Positions 8,741 through 16,750 of a stretch of 41,159 nt of DNA are shown here, in pieces. The stretch's first letter is position 1, and the number at the start of each line of letters is the position of its first letter. The notes below the pieces were generated by a model that had not been told where the DNA came from, made no database searches, and was given only the letters and a program-made list of their open reading frames with translations. Position numbers and translations under genes: made by a program. Source of the DNA: Thauera linaloolentis 47Lol = DSM 12138 (lineage in GTDB: Bacteria > Pseudomonadota > Gammaproteobacteria > Burkholderiales > Rhodocyclaceae); NCBI RefSeq assembly GCF_000310205.1, contig NZ_AMXE01000029.1, positions 1-41,159 of the forward strand, written 5' to 3'.

Positions 8741-10816
8741 TCACTGCCACTGGTATTGAAGCTGCACATCCACCGTCCGTTCGTTGCCGTAGTAGCAGTA
8801 GAAATCGCAGCCGCTGACGTATTTCTTGTCGGTCAGGTTGCGGGCGTTGAGCTGCACGGCCCAGGCACGGTCGATCTGGTAGCGCGCCATGAAGTCGAGC
8901 AGGGTGTAGCTGTCGATGCGCTCGCCCGGATAGTAGCGTTCGTCCTCGGTCGAGCCGTTGTAGCGCGCACCGGCGGCCAGCGTCAGTCCCTGGCTGTTGG
9001 GCAGTTCGAGACGGTGGCTGACCCACAGGCTGGCCTGGTGCTTGGGCAGCAACGGCGTGCGGATGGTCTGGGTGTCGGTGACGTCCTGGCGCGAATGGTT
9101 GTGGGTGTAGGACAGCTTGAGTGCGGTGTTCGGCGCCAGATTGAAATCGCCTTCCAGCTCCACGCCCTTGTTGGTGCGCTTGCCGGTCTGCGTCTGGATG
9201 TTGGAGGCGTCCGACACCAGCGCGTTCTTTTCCTCGACGTCGAAATAGGCCAGCGTGATGGTGCCGTCCAGCCAGGCGGGTTGCAGCTTGACGCCCACTT
9301 CGGTCTGCTGTCCCTCATAAGGCCGGTAGGCCTTGCCGTAGCCGTCTGCGCCTGCAACCGGCTTGAACGATTCGGAATAGCTGACGTAAGGCGAGATGCC
9401 GTTGTCGCCGATGTACATGGCACCGACGTTCACGCTGTTCTTGCTTTCGTCGTAGCTGGCGTCGGCATTGTTGACGCGGCCGTCGTTCTTGACGCGGTCG
9501 TGGCGCAGGCCGGCATTGAAGTTCCAGTTCGCGCCGAGCCGGAGCTGGGCGGAAGCATAGATGCCGAGCTGCTTCGAATCGAGGTCGTACGGGGTGCCAT
9601 CCACGGTGAACGGCTGGCCATGGACCGGCGCGAACATGTCCAGGTTCGGCACGTAGCCAAAGCCGTTGTTGCGTCCGGAAGTGTCGGATTTCAGATAGTC
9701 GATGCCGAAGGTGGGCAGGATCTCCACGCTCTCGCCCAGGCGCAGGTGGCCGCTGATGCGGTTGTCGATGTAGTGGGTCTTGGTCTTGCCGTCGGTGAAG
9801 GAGTAGCCGCGCAGCAGTTCGCGGTTGCCGTCCGAGCTCCAGGCGAACACGTTGAGCTGATCGAGATCCAGGTGGGAGAACTTGTAGTTCTGCGTGAACG
9901 TCCAGTCATTGGCGAACGTGTGGCTGAACAACCAGCCGGCGTTGATCTGGGTGCGGTCGAGCTTGTCGGCATCGGGCTCGCCGACATGGGTGCGTCGGTC
10001 GATGCGGCCGTAGGGGGTCTTGATGATGGTGCCGTAAGCCGGCAGGAAGCCGTTGGTCGGGTGCCCATCCTCGCGCTGGATGCTGCCCAGCAGCGTCAGC
10101 GTGGTACGGTCGCTGAAGTCGATGCTCACGCTTGGGGCCAGGTAATGGCTCTTCATGTCCGTGCCGCGCTGCATGCCGTCTTCGCGGCGGGTCTGCGCGA
10201 CGATGCGGTAATAGACCGAGCCGTCTTCGTTGGCCAGCCCGTTGTAGTCGGCGCTGATGCCGCGGCGATCGCGCGTGCCGACTTCCGCATTCAGTTGCAG
10301 CGATTCTTTCTTGTGCGGGCGCTTGGTGATGAGGTTGACCACGCCGCCCGCCTCGGATGCACCGAACACCAGGGCATTGGGCCCTTTCAGCACTTCGACC
10401 GATTCGACGCCGAAGATCTCGGGCTTCCAGACGAAGAAGCCGTTCGGCGTGGTCGGCGTGCCGTCCAGCATGGTGGAGGCATCGAAACCGCGGATCTTGA
10501 ACCATTCCACCTTGTTGTCGCCGCCGAAGGGCTCGCTGAGGATGCCGGCCTGGTACTGCAGCGCCTGGTCGAGCTTGCGCGCGCCTTGTGTTTCGATGGC
10601 CTGCCGGTCGATCACCGCGCTGGAGTTGGGGGCATAGAAATCCAGGCTCTGCAGCTCGTCGACAGAGCCGACCACGGTCACCGCCTGAAGCGTCTGTGTT
10701 CCGTTGCTTGCAGAGGCCGCATCGAGGCCTTGCGCATGGGCCGGCGCCGCCAGGCCCATGATCCCGGCCGTTGAGAGGGCAGTCCACACTCCGGATGGAT
10801 AGGTCAGTTTACGCAT
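8741..10816 (-). CDS. TonB-dependent siderophore receptor, 691 aa
   Basis: An outer-membrane gated beta-barrel that imports a ferric siderophore using TonB energy. A signal peptide is visible (MRKLTYPSGVWTALSTAG, ending APAHAQ). The plug domain holds a TonB-box-like LQAVTVVG and the conserved VESVEVLKGPNALVFG and GGVVNLITKRP motifs. The barrel ends with a C-terminal aromatic (YQWQ). The pattern resembles the FhuE/FoxA/FpvA-type siderophore receptor subfamily without an N-terminal signalling extension, so no ECF sigma/anti-sigma partner is expected and none is nearby. ATG 10816 is chosen for its strong AGGA site 6 bases away. A cysteine-aromatic segment (SGCDFYCYYGNE) near the end probably forms a disulfide loop in the barrel. 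Confidence 0.93.
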   Translation of the reverse strand: MRKLTYPSGVWTALSTAGIMGLAAPAHAQGLDAASASNGTQTLQAVTVVGSVDELQSLDFYAPNSSAVIDRQAIETQGARKLDQALQYQAGILSEPFGGDNKVEWFKIRGFDASTMLDGTPTTPNGFFVWKPEIFGVESVEVLKGPNALVFGASEAGGVVNLITKRPHKKESLQLNAEVGTRDRRGISADYNGLANEDGSVYYRIVAQTRREDGMQRGTDMKSHYLAPSVSIDFSDRTTLTLLGSIQREDGHPTNGFLPAYGTIIKTPYGRIDRRTHVGEPDADKLDRTQINAGWLFSHTFANDWTFTQNYKFSHLDLDQLNVFAWSSDGNRELLRGYSFTDGKTKTHYIDNRISGHLRLGESVEILPTFGIDYLKSDTSGRNNGFGYVPNLDMFAPVHGQPFTVDGTPYDLDSKQLGIYASAQLRLGANWNFNAGLRHDRVKNDGRVNNADASYDESKNSVNVGAMYIGDNGISPYVSYSESFKPVAGADGYGKAYRPYEGQQTEVGVKLQPAWLDGTITLAYFDVEEKNALVSDASNIQTQTGKRTNKGVELEGDFNLAPNTALKLSYTHNHSRQDVTDTQTIRTPLLPKHQASLWVSHRLELPNSQGLTLAAGARYNGSTEDERYYPGERIDSYTLLDFMARYQIDRAWAVQLNARNLTDKKYVSGCDFYCYYGNERTVDVQLQYQWQ

Positions 10817-10921
10817 GTTTTTCCTGCCAGCAGTCGATTTGGGGGAGACCGGGGCGCCGAACCCCGACTCATGGGCGTCGCATTTCCGGGCCTTGCGTTT
10901 CCGTCCTGCGAGGGTGCTGAT

Positions 10922-10949
10922 TCTATATGTGACCAAGAATCATTTCCAA
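10922..10949 (-). promoter_or_regulatory. Promoter with overlapping Fur-box-like site for the siderophore receptor
   Basis: Read on the minus strand, a -35-like TTGGAA (10944-10949) and a -10-like TATAGA (10922-10927) are 16 bases apart. Between and over them lies TGGAAATGATTCTTG (10934-10948), which matches the 15-mer Fur consensus (7-1-7 inverted repeat) at 9 of 14 scored positions, including the central AAT-n-ATT. It sits about 105 bases before the receptor start. Iron repression by Fur is a reasonable inference for this gene type. Confidence 0.6.
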
Positions 10950-11023
10950 ATGAAAACGCAATATCCGCTCGAACCGCCGAATTTGCACCCCCGTTTACCG
11001 CGTAAGGGCTACCGCTGAAGCAC

Positions 11024-11056
11024 CCGGCGGCCGGCCCAAGCCAGGCCCGGCCACCG
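11024..11056 (-). terminator. GC-rich hairpin after the glycosyltransferase gene
   Basis: An imperfect inverted repeat (GGCGGCCGGCC against GGCCCGGCCACC on the plus strand, one bulge and one wobble) lies just past the stop of the glycosyltransferase gene. No T-run follows on the minus strand, so intrinsic termination would be weak. It separates that gene from the receptor promoter. Confidence 0.3.
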
Positions 11057-11083
11057 GAAACTGCCTGTGGATGCTTCCTGGGT

Positions 11084-12739
11084 TCAGGGCAGTTCGCGCC
11101 TCAACAGCGTGAAGCGTTCCGCGCGCCGGCCGGCGCCGCGCTGGAATTCCCACACCGTCTTCCATTCGGGCGCAAGCTGGGTCGACGGTGGTTCGTCGTT
11201 CATGACCAGCAGCAGCGGGCAGGGCGTGATGTCGTCGACGATGGGCTCGGTGCGCAGGCCGCTGAAGTAGTCGAGCGAGCTCCGCACGTGTCCGGGCAGC
11301 CCGGCGGTGGCGATGCAGGCGCCGGGGCTGGTTTCCCTTTCTCCGGCGACAGCGATCTCGAGCGAGCGGGCGGCTTCGCGGTAGCTGCGGCCGTTGTCGA
11401 ACCAGGGCATCAGCAGTACCACTGCGAGGCACCACAGCATGGTCAGGCCGATGGCCCAGTTGGCCGGCGCGCGCGAGCTGGAACGGGGCAGTTTCCACAG
11501 CAGCGCGATCCAGACGAGGCTGATCGCGGCACCGAGCACCGCCTGGAAGACGGGGTCGGGCAGGACGAAATCGGGCGCATTGCGGGCGACGTGGCGCGCA
11601 AGTCCGGGCGGCCAGCCCGCGGACTGGGCCGACCAGGCGAGCCAGACGAGGATGCCGAACACCGCGAGGCTCATCAGCGAGAACCAGTCGAGCGCATTGG
11701 CTGCGCCGCGCCGCAGACTGGGCACGCCGCCCGCCGCGAGCAGCGCCATCGCGGGCAGGATGGGCAGCGCGGCGGCTTGTGAAAGGTCGCCGGCGATGAC
11801 GAACAGCGCGATCATCAGCAGGGCGCTCAGCCCCGGCAGCAGCCAGCGCAGATCGCCCAGTGTGCGCCGTCCACGCCACAGGCTCCACAGGGCGATGGGC
11901 CACAGTGGCCAGGTGAACCAGCCGAACAGTTCGAGCCCGCGCGTGATCTCGCCGGGGGACAGGGGCGGACCGTCGAAGCGCGCCCATTCGGCACGCAGCC
12001 ACAGGCTCAGCAGTTCGGGCTGATGCAGGTGGACGGCCAGCGGCCACAGCGCGGACAGGGTGAGGGCGAGGCAAAGGCCGAGCAGCAGGGCGCCGCTGGC
12101 GCGCGGGTTGCGGCAGTCGCTGCTGAGCAGCATGACCAGCGGAAACAGCGGGGCGGTCAGCAGCAGCCCGCTCAGCCCGGTGGCCAGGAAGGCCAGCGCG
12201 CTGCCCAGGCCTGCGAGCAGGGCGCCGGCCAGCGGCCGCTGCGGTACTTGCGCCAGGCCGCGCAACGTGAGCGCGATCATCGCCAGCAGGGCCAGCAGCG
12301 GCTGGGTTTCATGGGCATGCAGCACCAGGCCGAGCGAGCCCATCGTCAGCAGCGCCCCGGGCGTGCGCGCCGGGCGGCCGTACAGGGCTTCGGCGGTGCG
12401 GGCGGAGAAATACACGCCCAGCGCGACGAATACCGCGCTCGCAAGGCGGGCGCCTTCATGCAGCGCGAGGAAGCTGCTGCTCGCCCAGGCGAGCAGCGCG
12501 CCAGTCCAGTAGTACAGCGGCGGATAGTCGGCGAGGGCTTCGCCGGCCAGCATCGGGAACAGCCAGCCTTCGCCGTTCAGCATGCTCAGGATCGGGCCGA
12601 AGTAGCGGGCGTCGTCGCCGCGCCAGGGATCGTGCCCGGCCAGGCCGACGAGCAGGTAGAGGCCGACCAGCAGCGTGATGCCGACCGTGCCGTAGATGCG
12701 GCGTTGCAGCAGGGAAGGCGTTTCGGGTTCTCGGGTCAT
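11084..12739 (-). CDS. GT-C family glycosyltransferase, ArnT/PMT-like, 551 aa
   Basis: A multi-pass inner-membrane glycosyltransferase of the GT-C fold, which uses a lipid-phosphate-linked sugar donor on the periplasmic face. The first periplasmic loop carries the acidic motif GHDPWRGDDARYFGP expected for the catalytic Asp, followed by YPPLYYWTGALLAW, typical of ArnT and other PMT_2 (PF13231-like) proteins. At least ten hydrophobic segments follow, then a soluble C-terminal part of about 110 residues. No pmr/arn sugar-pathway genes or lipopolysaccharide cluster flank it, so its acceptor is unknown (lipid A, protein or glycolipid). The start ATG 12739 has no obvious ribosome binding site and a -10-like CACAAT lies only a few bases upstream, so the leader may be very short. 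Confidence 0.82.
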   Translation of the reverse strand: MTREPETPSLLQRRIYGTVGITLLVGLYLLVGLAGHDPWRGDDARYFGPILSMLNGEGWLFPMLAGEALADYPPLYYWTGALLAWASSSFLALHEGARLASAVFVALGVYFSARTAEALYGRPARTPGALLTMGSLGLVLHAHETQPLLALLAMIALTLRGLAQVPQRPLAGALLAGLGSALAFLATGLSGLLLTAPLFPLVMLLSSDCRNPRASGALLLGLCLALTLSALWPLAVHLHQPELLSLWLRAEWARFDGPPLSPGEITRGLELFGWFTWPLWPIALWSLWRGRRTLGDLRWLLPGLSALLMIALFVIAGDLSQAAALPILPAMALLAAGGVPSLRRGAANALDWFSLMSLAVFGILVWLAWSAQSAGWPPGLARHVARNAPDFVLPDPVFQAVLGAAISLVWIALLWKLPRSSSRAPANWAIGLTMLWCLAVVLLMPWFDNGRSYREAARSLEIAVAGERETSPGACIATAGLPGHVRSSLDYFSGLRTEPIVDDITPCPLLLVMNDEPPSTQLAPEWKTVWEFQRGAGRRAERFTLLRRELP

Positions 12740-12821
12740 GCGCGCATTGTGGGGCGGAGCGCCCTGTCAGGCAAAGGCCGCCGGAAGGGGGGCGGCAGGC
12801 AGGCGATCGGAGGGAGGCTGG

Positions 12822-12851
12822 AAAAGAAAAAAGGCAGCCGCAGCTGCCTTT
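12822..12851 (-). terminator. Rho-independent terminator of rpmE
   Basis: On the minus strand a perfect 9-bp stem (AAAGGCAGC / GCTGCCTTT) with a 4-base loop is followed by a run of T interrupted by one C. It lies about 50 bases after the rpmE stop and 80 bases before the glycosyltransferase start. Confidence 0.85.
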
Positions 12852-12899
12852 CTCGCGATGTGCCACATGGCGGGCACCTTTCCGGCTGCGCGGCTGGAA

Positions 12900-13118
12900 T
12901 CAGCTTGCGCGCTGGACGTTGCCGTATTTCTGGCGGAAACGCTCGACGCGGCCGGCGGTGTCGACGATCTTCTGCTTGCCGGTATAGAACGGGTGGCAGG
13001 CGGAGCACACTTCGACGTGGTACTGGGGCTTGCCGATGGTGGAGCGGGTGGTGAAGGTGTTGCCGCAGGAGCAGGTCACATTCACGTCTGCGTATTTCGG
13101 ATGGATGTCCGCTTTCAT
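12900..13118 (-). CDS. rpmE: 50S ribosomal protein L31, 72 aa
   Basis: L31 bridges the large and small ribosomal subunits. This is the zinc-containing (C+) form: CSCGNTF and [13 protein letters not shown] supply the four-cysteine ribbon, and the start MKADIHPKY is standard. An AGGA site stands 6 bases before ATG 13118. It has its own promoter, a leader hairpin and a terminator, so it is a monocistronic unit divergent from dusC. Having the zinc-binding form suggests that a zinc-free paralogue, if present, lies elsewhere. Confidence 0.98.
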   Translation of the reverse strand: MKADIHPKYADVNVTCSCGNTFTTRSTIGKPQYHVEVCSACHPFYTGKQKIVDTAGRVERFRQKYGNVQRAS

Positions 13119-13141
13119 TTGTTTTCCTGATTCAAGCGGGC

Positions 13142-13157
13142 GGCGGTTGTGACCGCC
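13142..13157 (-). promoter_or_regulatory. Leader hairpin upstream of rpmE
   Basis: On the minus strand GGCGGT and ACCGCC pair perfectly around a CACA loop, and flanking G and C bases can extend the stem with one bulge. It lies in the rpmE leader, about 24 bases ahead of the start codon, between the promoter and the AGGA site. L31 leaders with autoregulatory RNA structures are known in several bacterial groups. Whether this hairpin is such an element is inference. Confidence 0.4.
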
Positions 13158-13177
13158 CTGATTGGTAAAGAGGCAAG

Positions 13178-13206
13178 ATTATCCGCGAGTGCGCGATCGC
13201 TGGCAA
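13178..13206 (-). promoter_or_regulatory. Sigma70-type promoter of rpmE
   Basis: On the minus strand TTGCCA (13201-13206) and GATAAT (13178-13183) are separated by exactly 17 bases, a close match to the housekeeping promoter consensus. The expected start is near 13171, giving a leader of about 53 bases. The rest of the 231-base gap toward dusC holds a -10-like TACAAT at about 13236-13241 on the plus strand, which may serve dusC. Confidence 0.7.
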
Positions 13207-13349
13207 GCAGGAAATCTGTTTGCAGGCAGGGCTGGATTACAATCGCGCTCTTCTGCGCGGCATCGTGCCCCGTTCGCCGTACCGGGGTGGGCGCCGCGGC
13301 CATGAATCCTTCACGGTACCTCTGTAACCCATTTCAAGGAAGTTCCGGC

Positions 13350-14339
13350 TTGCGCCTGCTGCTTGCCCCGATGGAGGGCCTGCTCGACGATGTTCTGCGC
13401 GGCGCGCTGACCGCGTCGGGCGGCTATGACCATGCGGTGACCGAATTCGCCAGGGTGTCCGGTACCTTGCTGCCCGAGCGCTTCTTCCGCCGCATCGCGC
13501 CGGAGTTGCGCCGCGGTAGCCGTACCGAGGGCGGGACGCCGGTGCATGTGCAACTGCTCGGTTCCGACCCGGCCTGCATGCATGACAACGCCGGCCGCCT
13601 GGCGGGGCTTGCGCCGGCGGGCGTCGACCTCAACTTCGGCTGCCCGGCGCCGACGGTGAATCGCCATCGCGGCGGGGCAGCCCTGCTCGACGAACCCGAA
13701 CTGCTGAACCGGATCGCCGCCGCGGTGCGCCGGGCCCTGCCGGCGTCGATTCCGCTGAGCGCCAAGATGCGCCTCGGCATCGACGATGCCGGGCGTGCCA
13801 TCGAATGCGCACAGGCCCTGGGCGAGGGAGGCGCGGGCAGCCTGGTCGTGCATGCGCGCACCCGGGCCGACGGCTATCGGCCGCCCGCGCACTGGGAGTG
13901 GGTCGCGCGTATCGACGGTGCGGTGGCGGTACCGGTGGTCGCCAATGGCGAGGTCTGGTCCGCGACCGACTGGCGGCGCTGCCGGGCGGTGTCCGGCGTG
14001 GATGACGTGATGCTCGGCCGCGGTGCGGTGGCCGATCCTTTTCTTGCCGCGCGGATCCGGGCCGGCCGCTTCGAGGAGCCCGATGCGGCCGAGCGCGCGT
14101 GCGAATGGGCGCAGCTGCTGCCGGTGATCGCGGCCTTCGGCGACCGTGTGAAACGCAAGGTCGAGGCGCGCCATGCTCCCGGCAGGATCAAGCAGTGGCT
14201 GCACCTGTTGGCACGCAACTATCCGCAGGCGCGGAAACTGTTCGCAGCCATCCGCAGCCTGCGCACGCTGGCCGAGGTTGAGCGCGCACTGGCTTTCCAT
14301 GGCGTGCCCGTCGCCGCCAATCCATCGAGCATCGCATGA
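13350..14339 (+). CDS. dusC: tRNA-dihydrouridine synthase C, 329 aa
   Basis: A flavin enzyme that reduces uridine in the tRNA D-loop; the E. coli DusC target is U16. The TIM-barrel start LLLAPMEGLLDDVLR, the catalytic cysteine motif DLNFGCPAPTVNRHRGG, KMRLGIDD, VVHARTRADGY and VVANGEVW are all present. The C-terminal RIKQWLHLL segment is typical of the DusC subfamily. The start is probably TTG 13350, which puts LRLLLAPMEG at the very N-terminus as in E. coli and has AAGGA about 8 bases upstream. ATG 13302 would add 16 residues. It overlaps the next gene by an ATGA junction, suggesting coupled translation with a TrmB-like methyltransferase. Confidence 0.92.
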   Translation: MRLLLAPMEGLLDDVLRGALTASGGYDHAVTEFARVSGTLLPERFFRRIAPELRRGSRTEGGTPVHVQLLGSDPACMHDNAGRLAGLAPAGVDLNFGCPAPTVNRHRGGAALLDEPELLNRIAAAVRRALPASIPLSAKMRLGIDDAGRAIECAQALGEGGAGSLVVHARTRADGYRPPAHWEWVARIDGAVAVPVVANGEVWSATDWRRCRAVSGVDDVMLGRGAVADPFLAARIRAGRFEEPDAAERACEWAQLLPVIAAFGDRVKRKVEARHAPGRIKQWLHLLARNYPQARKLFAAIRSLRTLAEVERALAFHGVPVAANPSSIA

Positions 14340-15037
14340 GCTACGCCAACTCCCGCATTCCGCAAAGCGCCCAGTGCGGCGTCCATGAACGCCTCGAAGC
14401 GCTGGTGCGCAAGCATCTCGCCGAGCCTTTCCTCAAGCCGGTCGCACCATACAACCGCGAAGCCCTCGACCTCAGCCTGGCGGGCTGGGACGGCGAGGCG
14501 CCGCTGATCCTGGACGCGGGCTGCGGCGTCGGCCACAGCACCATCCAGATCGCGCGCGCCTACCCCGGGCATTGGGTGATCGGGGTCGACCAGTCGCAGG
14601 ACCGGTTGGCGCGCAGGAAGCCGTATCCGGACGCGCTGATGCCGCGCAACCTGGTGTTCGTCCGCGCCGACCTGGTCGACTACTGGCGCCTGCTCGACGA
14701 GGCCGGGCTGCGGCTGGCGCGGCACTACATCCTGTATCCGAACCCCTGGCCCAAGATCGGGCATCTCGCCCGGCGCTGGCATGCGCATCCGGTGTTCCCC
14801 TTCATCGCGCGCCTGGGCGGCATCCTGGAATGCCGCAGCAACTGGGATGTCTACATCCGGGAGATGGCGGCGGCGCTGTCGCTCGCGCTCGGCCGTGAGG
14901 TGGCGTGGGAGACCTTCGCCGCCGAGCTCCCCATCAGCCCGTTCGAGCGCAAGTACCGCGATTCCGGCCAGGCCCTGTATCGGCTCGAGGCCGACCTCCG
15001 GGACGAAGCGGCCGCAGCCGCGGCCGCCGATCGATGA
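14336..15037 (+). CDS. TrmB-like SAM-dependent methyltransferase, 233 aa
   Basis: A class I methyltransferase. SAM motif I is LILDAGCGVGHST (residues 58-69), with the acidic end of strand 2 in VIGVDQS. YPNPWPK (134-140) closely resembles the PDPWPKK motif of TrmB, the tRNA m7G46 enzyme, and a basic region (HLARRWHAHP) follows as in TrmB. It is diverged from classical TrmB, so it may be a paralogue with another RNA target. It overlaps dusC by 4 bases (ATGA), which supports a role in tRNA modification. There is no signal peptide. The alanine-rich C-terminus (EAAAAAAADR) looks unstructured. Confidence 0.75.
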   Translation: MSYANSRIPQSAQCGVHERLEALVRKHLAEPFLKPVAPYNREALDLSLAGWDGEAPLILDAGCGVGHSTIQIARAYPGHWVIGVDQSQDRLARRKPYPDALMPRNLVFVRADLVDYWRLLDEAGLRLARHYILYPNPWPKIGHLARRWHAHPVFPFIARLGGILECRSNWDVYIREMAAALSLALGREVAWETFAAELPISPFERKYRDSGQALYRLEADLRDEAAAAAAADR

Positions 15038-15095
15038 TTCGCTTGCCGTCCGGCCTGGCTTCGGCCACCCTTGCACCCATTTCCGGAGAACTGCC

Positions 15096-15822
<727 letters not shown>

Positions 15823-15839
<17 letters not shown>

Positions 15840-16167
15840 CGACCACTGCACGCGTTGCGGCGCGTGCTGTGCCGCGTTTCGCGTCGATTTCCACCATTCC
15901 GAACTGGAGAGCAGGGCGCCGGGGGGCATTCCCGACCGGCTGACGGTGTCGGTCACGGCCACGCTGGTGCGCATGCGCGGCACCGATGCCGCGCCGCCAC
16001 GCTGCGTGGCGCTGGCCGGCGAGATCGGCTCGGCGGTGCGCTGCACGCTGTATGCGAGCCGTCCCTCGCCGTGCAGGGATTTCGCGCCCTATGCGGCCCT
16101 GGGCATCGGCGAGGATGGGTGCGACCGGGCGCGTGTCCGGCATGGGCTGGCGCCGCTCGGCGGCTGA
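15823..16167 (+). CDS. YkgJ family cysteine-cluster protein, 114 aa
   Basis: A small protein of the YkgJ family (putative zinc or iron-sulfur binding; CxxCxxCC signature). The cluster CTRCGACCAAFRVDF is near the N-terminus and CTLYASRPSPCRDFAPY follows, giving the usual Cys arrangement. The start ATG 15823 lies 17 bases inside the end of the yecA-like gene, which implies coupled translation. Its role is unknown; family members have been suggested to bind metals through the conserved cysteines. A second, different copy of the same family is 155 bases downstream. Confidence 0.85.
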
Positions 16168-16237
16168 TCGCGGCAAGAGATCGAATTTCTCCAAATATTT
16201 TCGCCAAGCTATTGATGAAAAAGGGCTTTTGAAGGGG

Positions 16238-16265
16238 TTGCAGGCGCTTTTCGCGGCGCTAGAAT
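16238..16265 (+). promoter_or_regulatory. Probable promoter of the second ykgJ-like gene
   Basis: TTGCAG (16238-16243) and TAGAAT (16260-16265) are 16 bases apart in the 155-base gap between the two YkgJ genes. The TAGAAT form is common as a -10 element in betaproteobacteria. The upstream AT-richer stretch CTCCAAATATTTTCG could act as an UP element. Confidence 0.5.
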
Positions 16266-16322
16266 GCGCGCCTGCCCCGAACCGGCAGGCCCGAACCTGC
16301 AACCCGTCGCCGAAAGCCCGCC

Positions 16323-16712
16323 ATGGAAGACCCGAACCCGTGCATCACCTGCGGCATCTGCTGTACGTATTTCCGCATTTCGTTCTACTGGGCCGAGGCC
16401 GACGATGCGCCGGGGGGCTTCGTGCCGGCCGGCATGACCGAGAAGCTCAACCACACGATGCGCTGCATGAAGGGCAGCAACGAAGTGCCGCGGCGCTGCT
16501 CGGCATTGTCGGGCACGGTGGGCGAGCAGGTGGCCTGTACGATCTACGACAAGCGGCCCACGCCCTGCCGCGAGTTTCCGGTCTATTTCGACGACGGCCG
16601 GCCGAACCCGAAGTGCGATGAATTGCGCGCCACGGTCGGCCTGCCGCCGCTGCCGAACGCGCCGGTGCCGAATTCGCCATCGCCGCATACGCCGTTGCCG
16701 AACGCCGCCTGA
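16323..16712 (+). CDS. YkgJ family cysteine-cluster protein with Pro/Asn-rich tail, 129 aa
   Basis: A second YkgJ-family protein with CITCGICCTYFRISFYW at the N-terminus, RCSALSGTVGEQVACTIYDKRPTPCREFP in the middle and a final conserved Cys in NPKCDELR, so the metal-binding set is complete. The last 25 residues are a degenerate repeat built on P-L/V-P-N-A/S, probably disordered. It shares the fold but not close identity with the neighbour at 15823. It has its own likely promoter and converges on the PPDK-like gene. Function is unknown. Confidence 0.88.
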   Translation: MEDPNPCITCGICCTYFRISFYWAEADDAPGGFVPAGMTEKLNHTMRCMKGSNEVPRRCSALSGTVGEQVACTIYDKRPTPCREFPVYFDDGRPNPKCDELRATVGLPPLPNAPVPNSPSPHTPLPNAA

Positions 16713-16750
16713 GCAGGCCCGGCGTTCCTTGCCGGCCGCGGATGCGTGCC

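Noticed and set aside
16713-16750. Hairpin (GGCCCGGC / GCCGGCC) between the convergent ykgJ-like and PPDK-like genes as a terminator
   Set aside because: There is one bulge and no T-run, so support is too weak to list as a feature.
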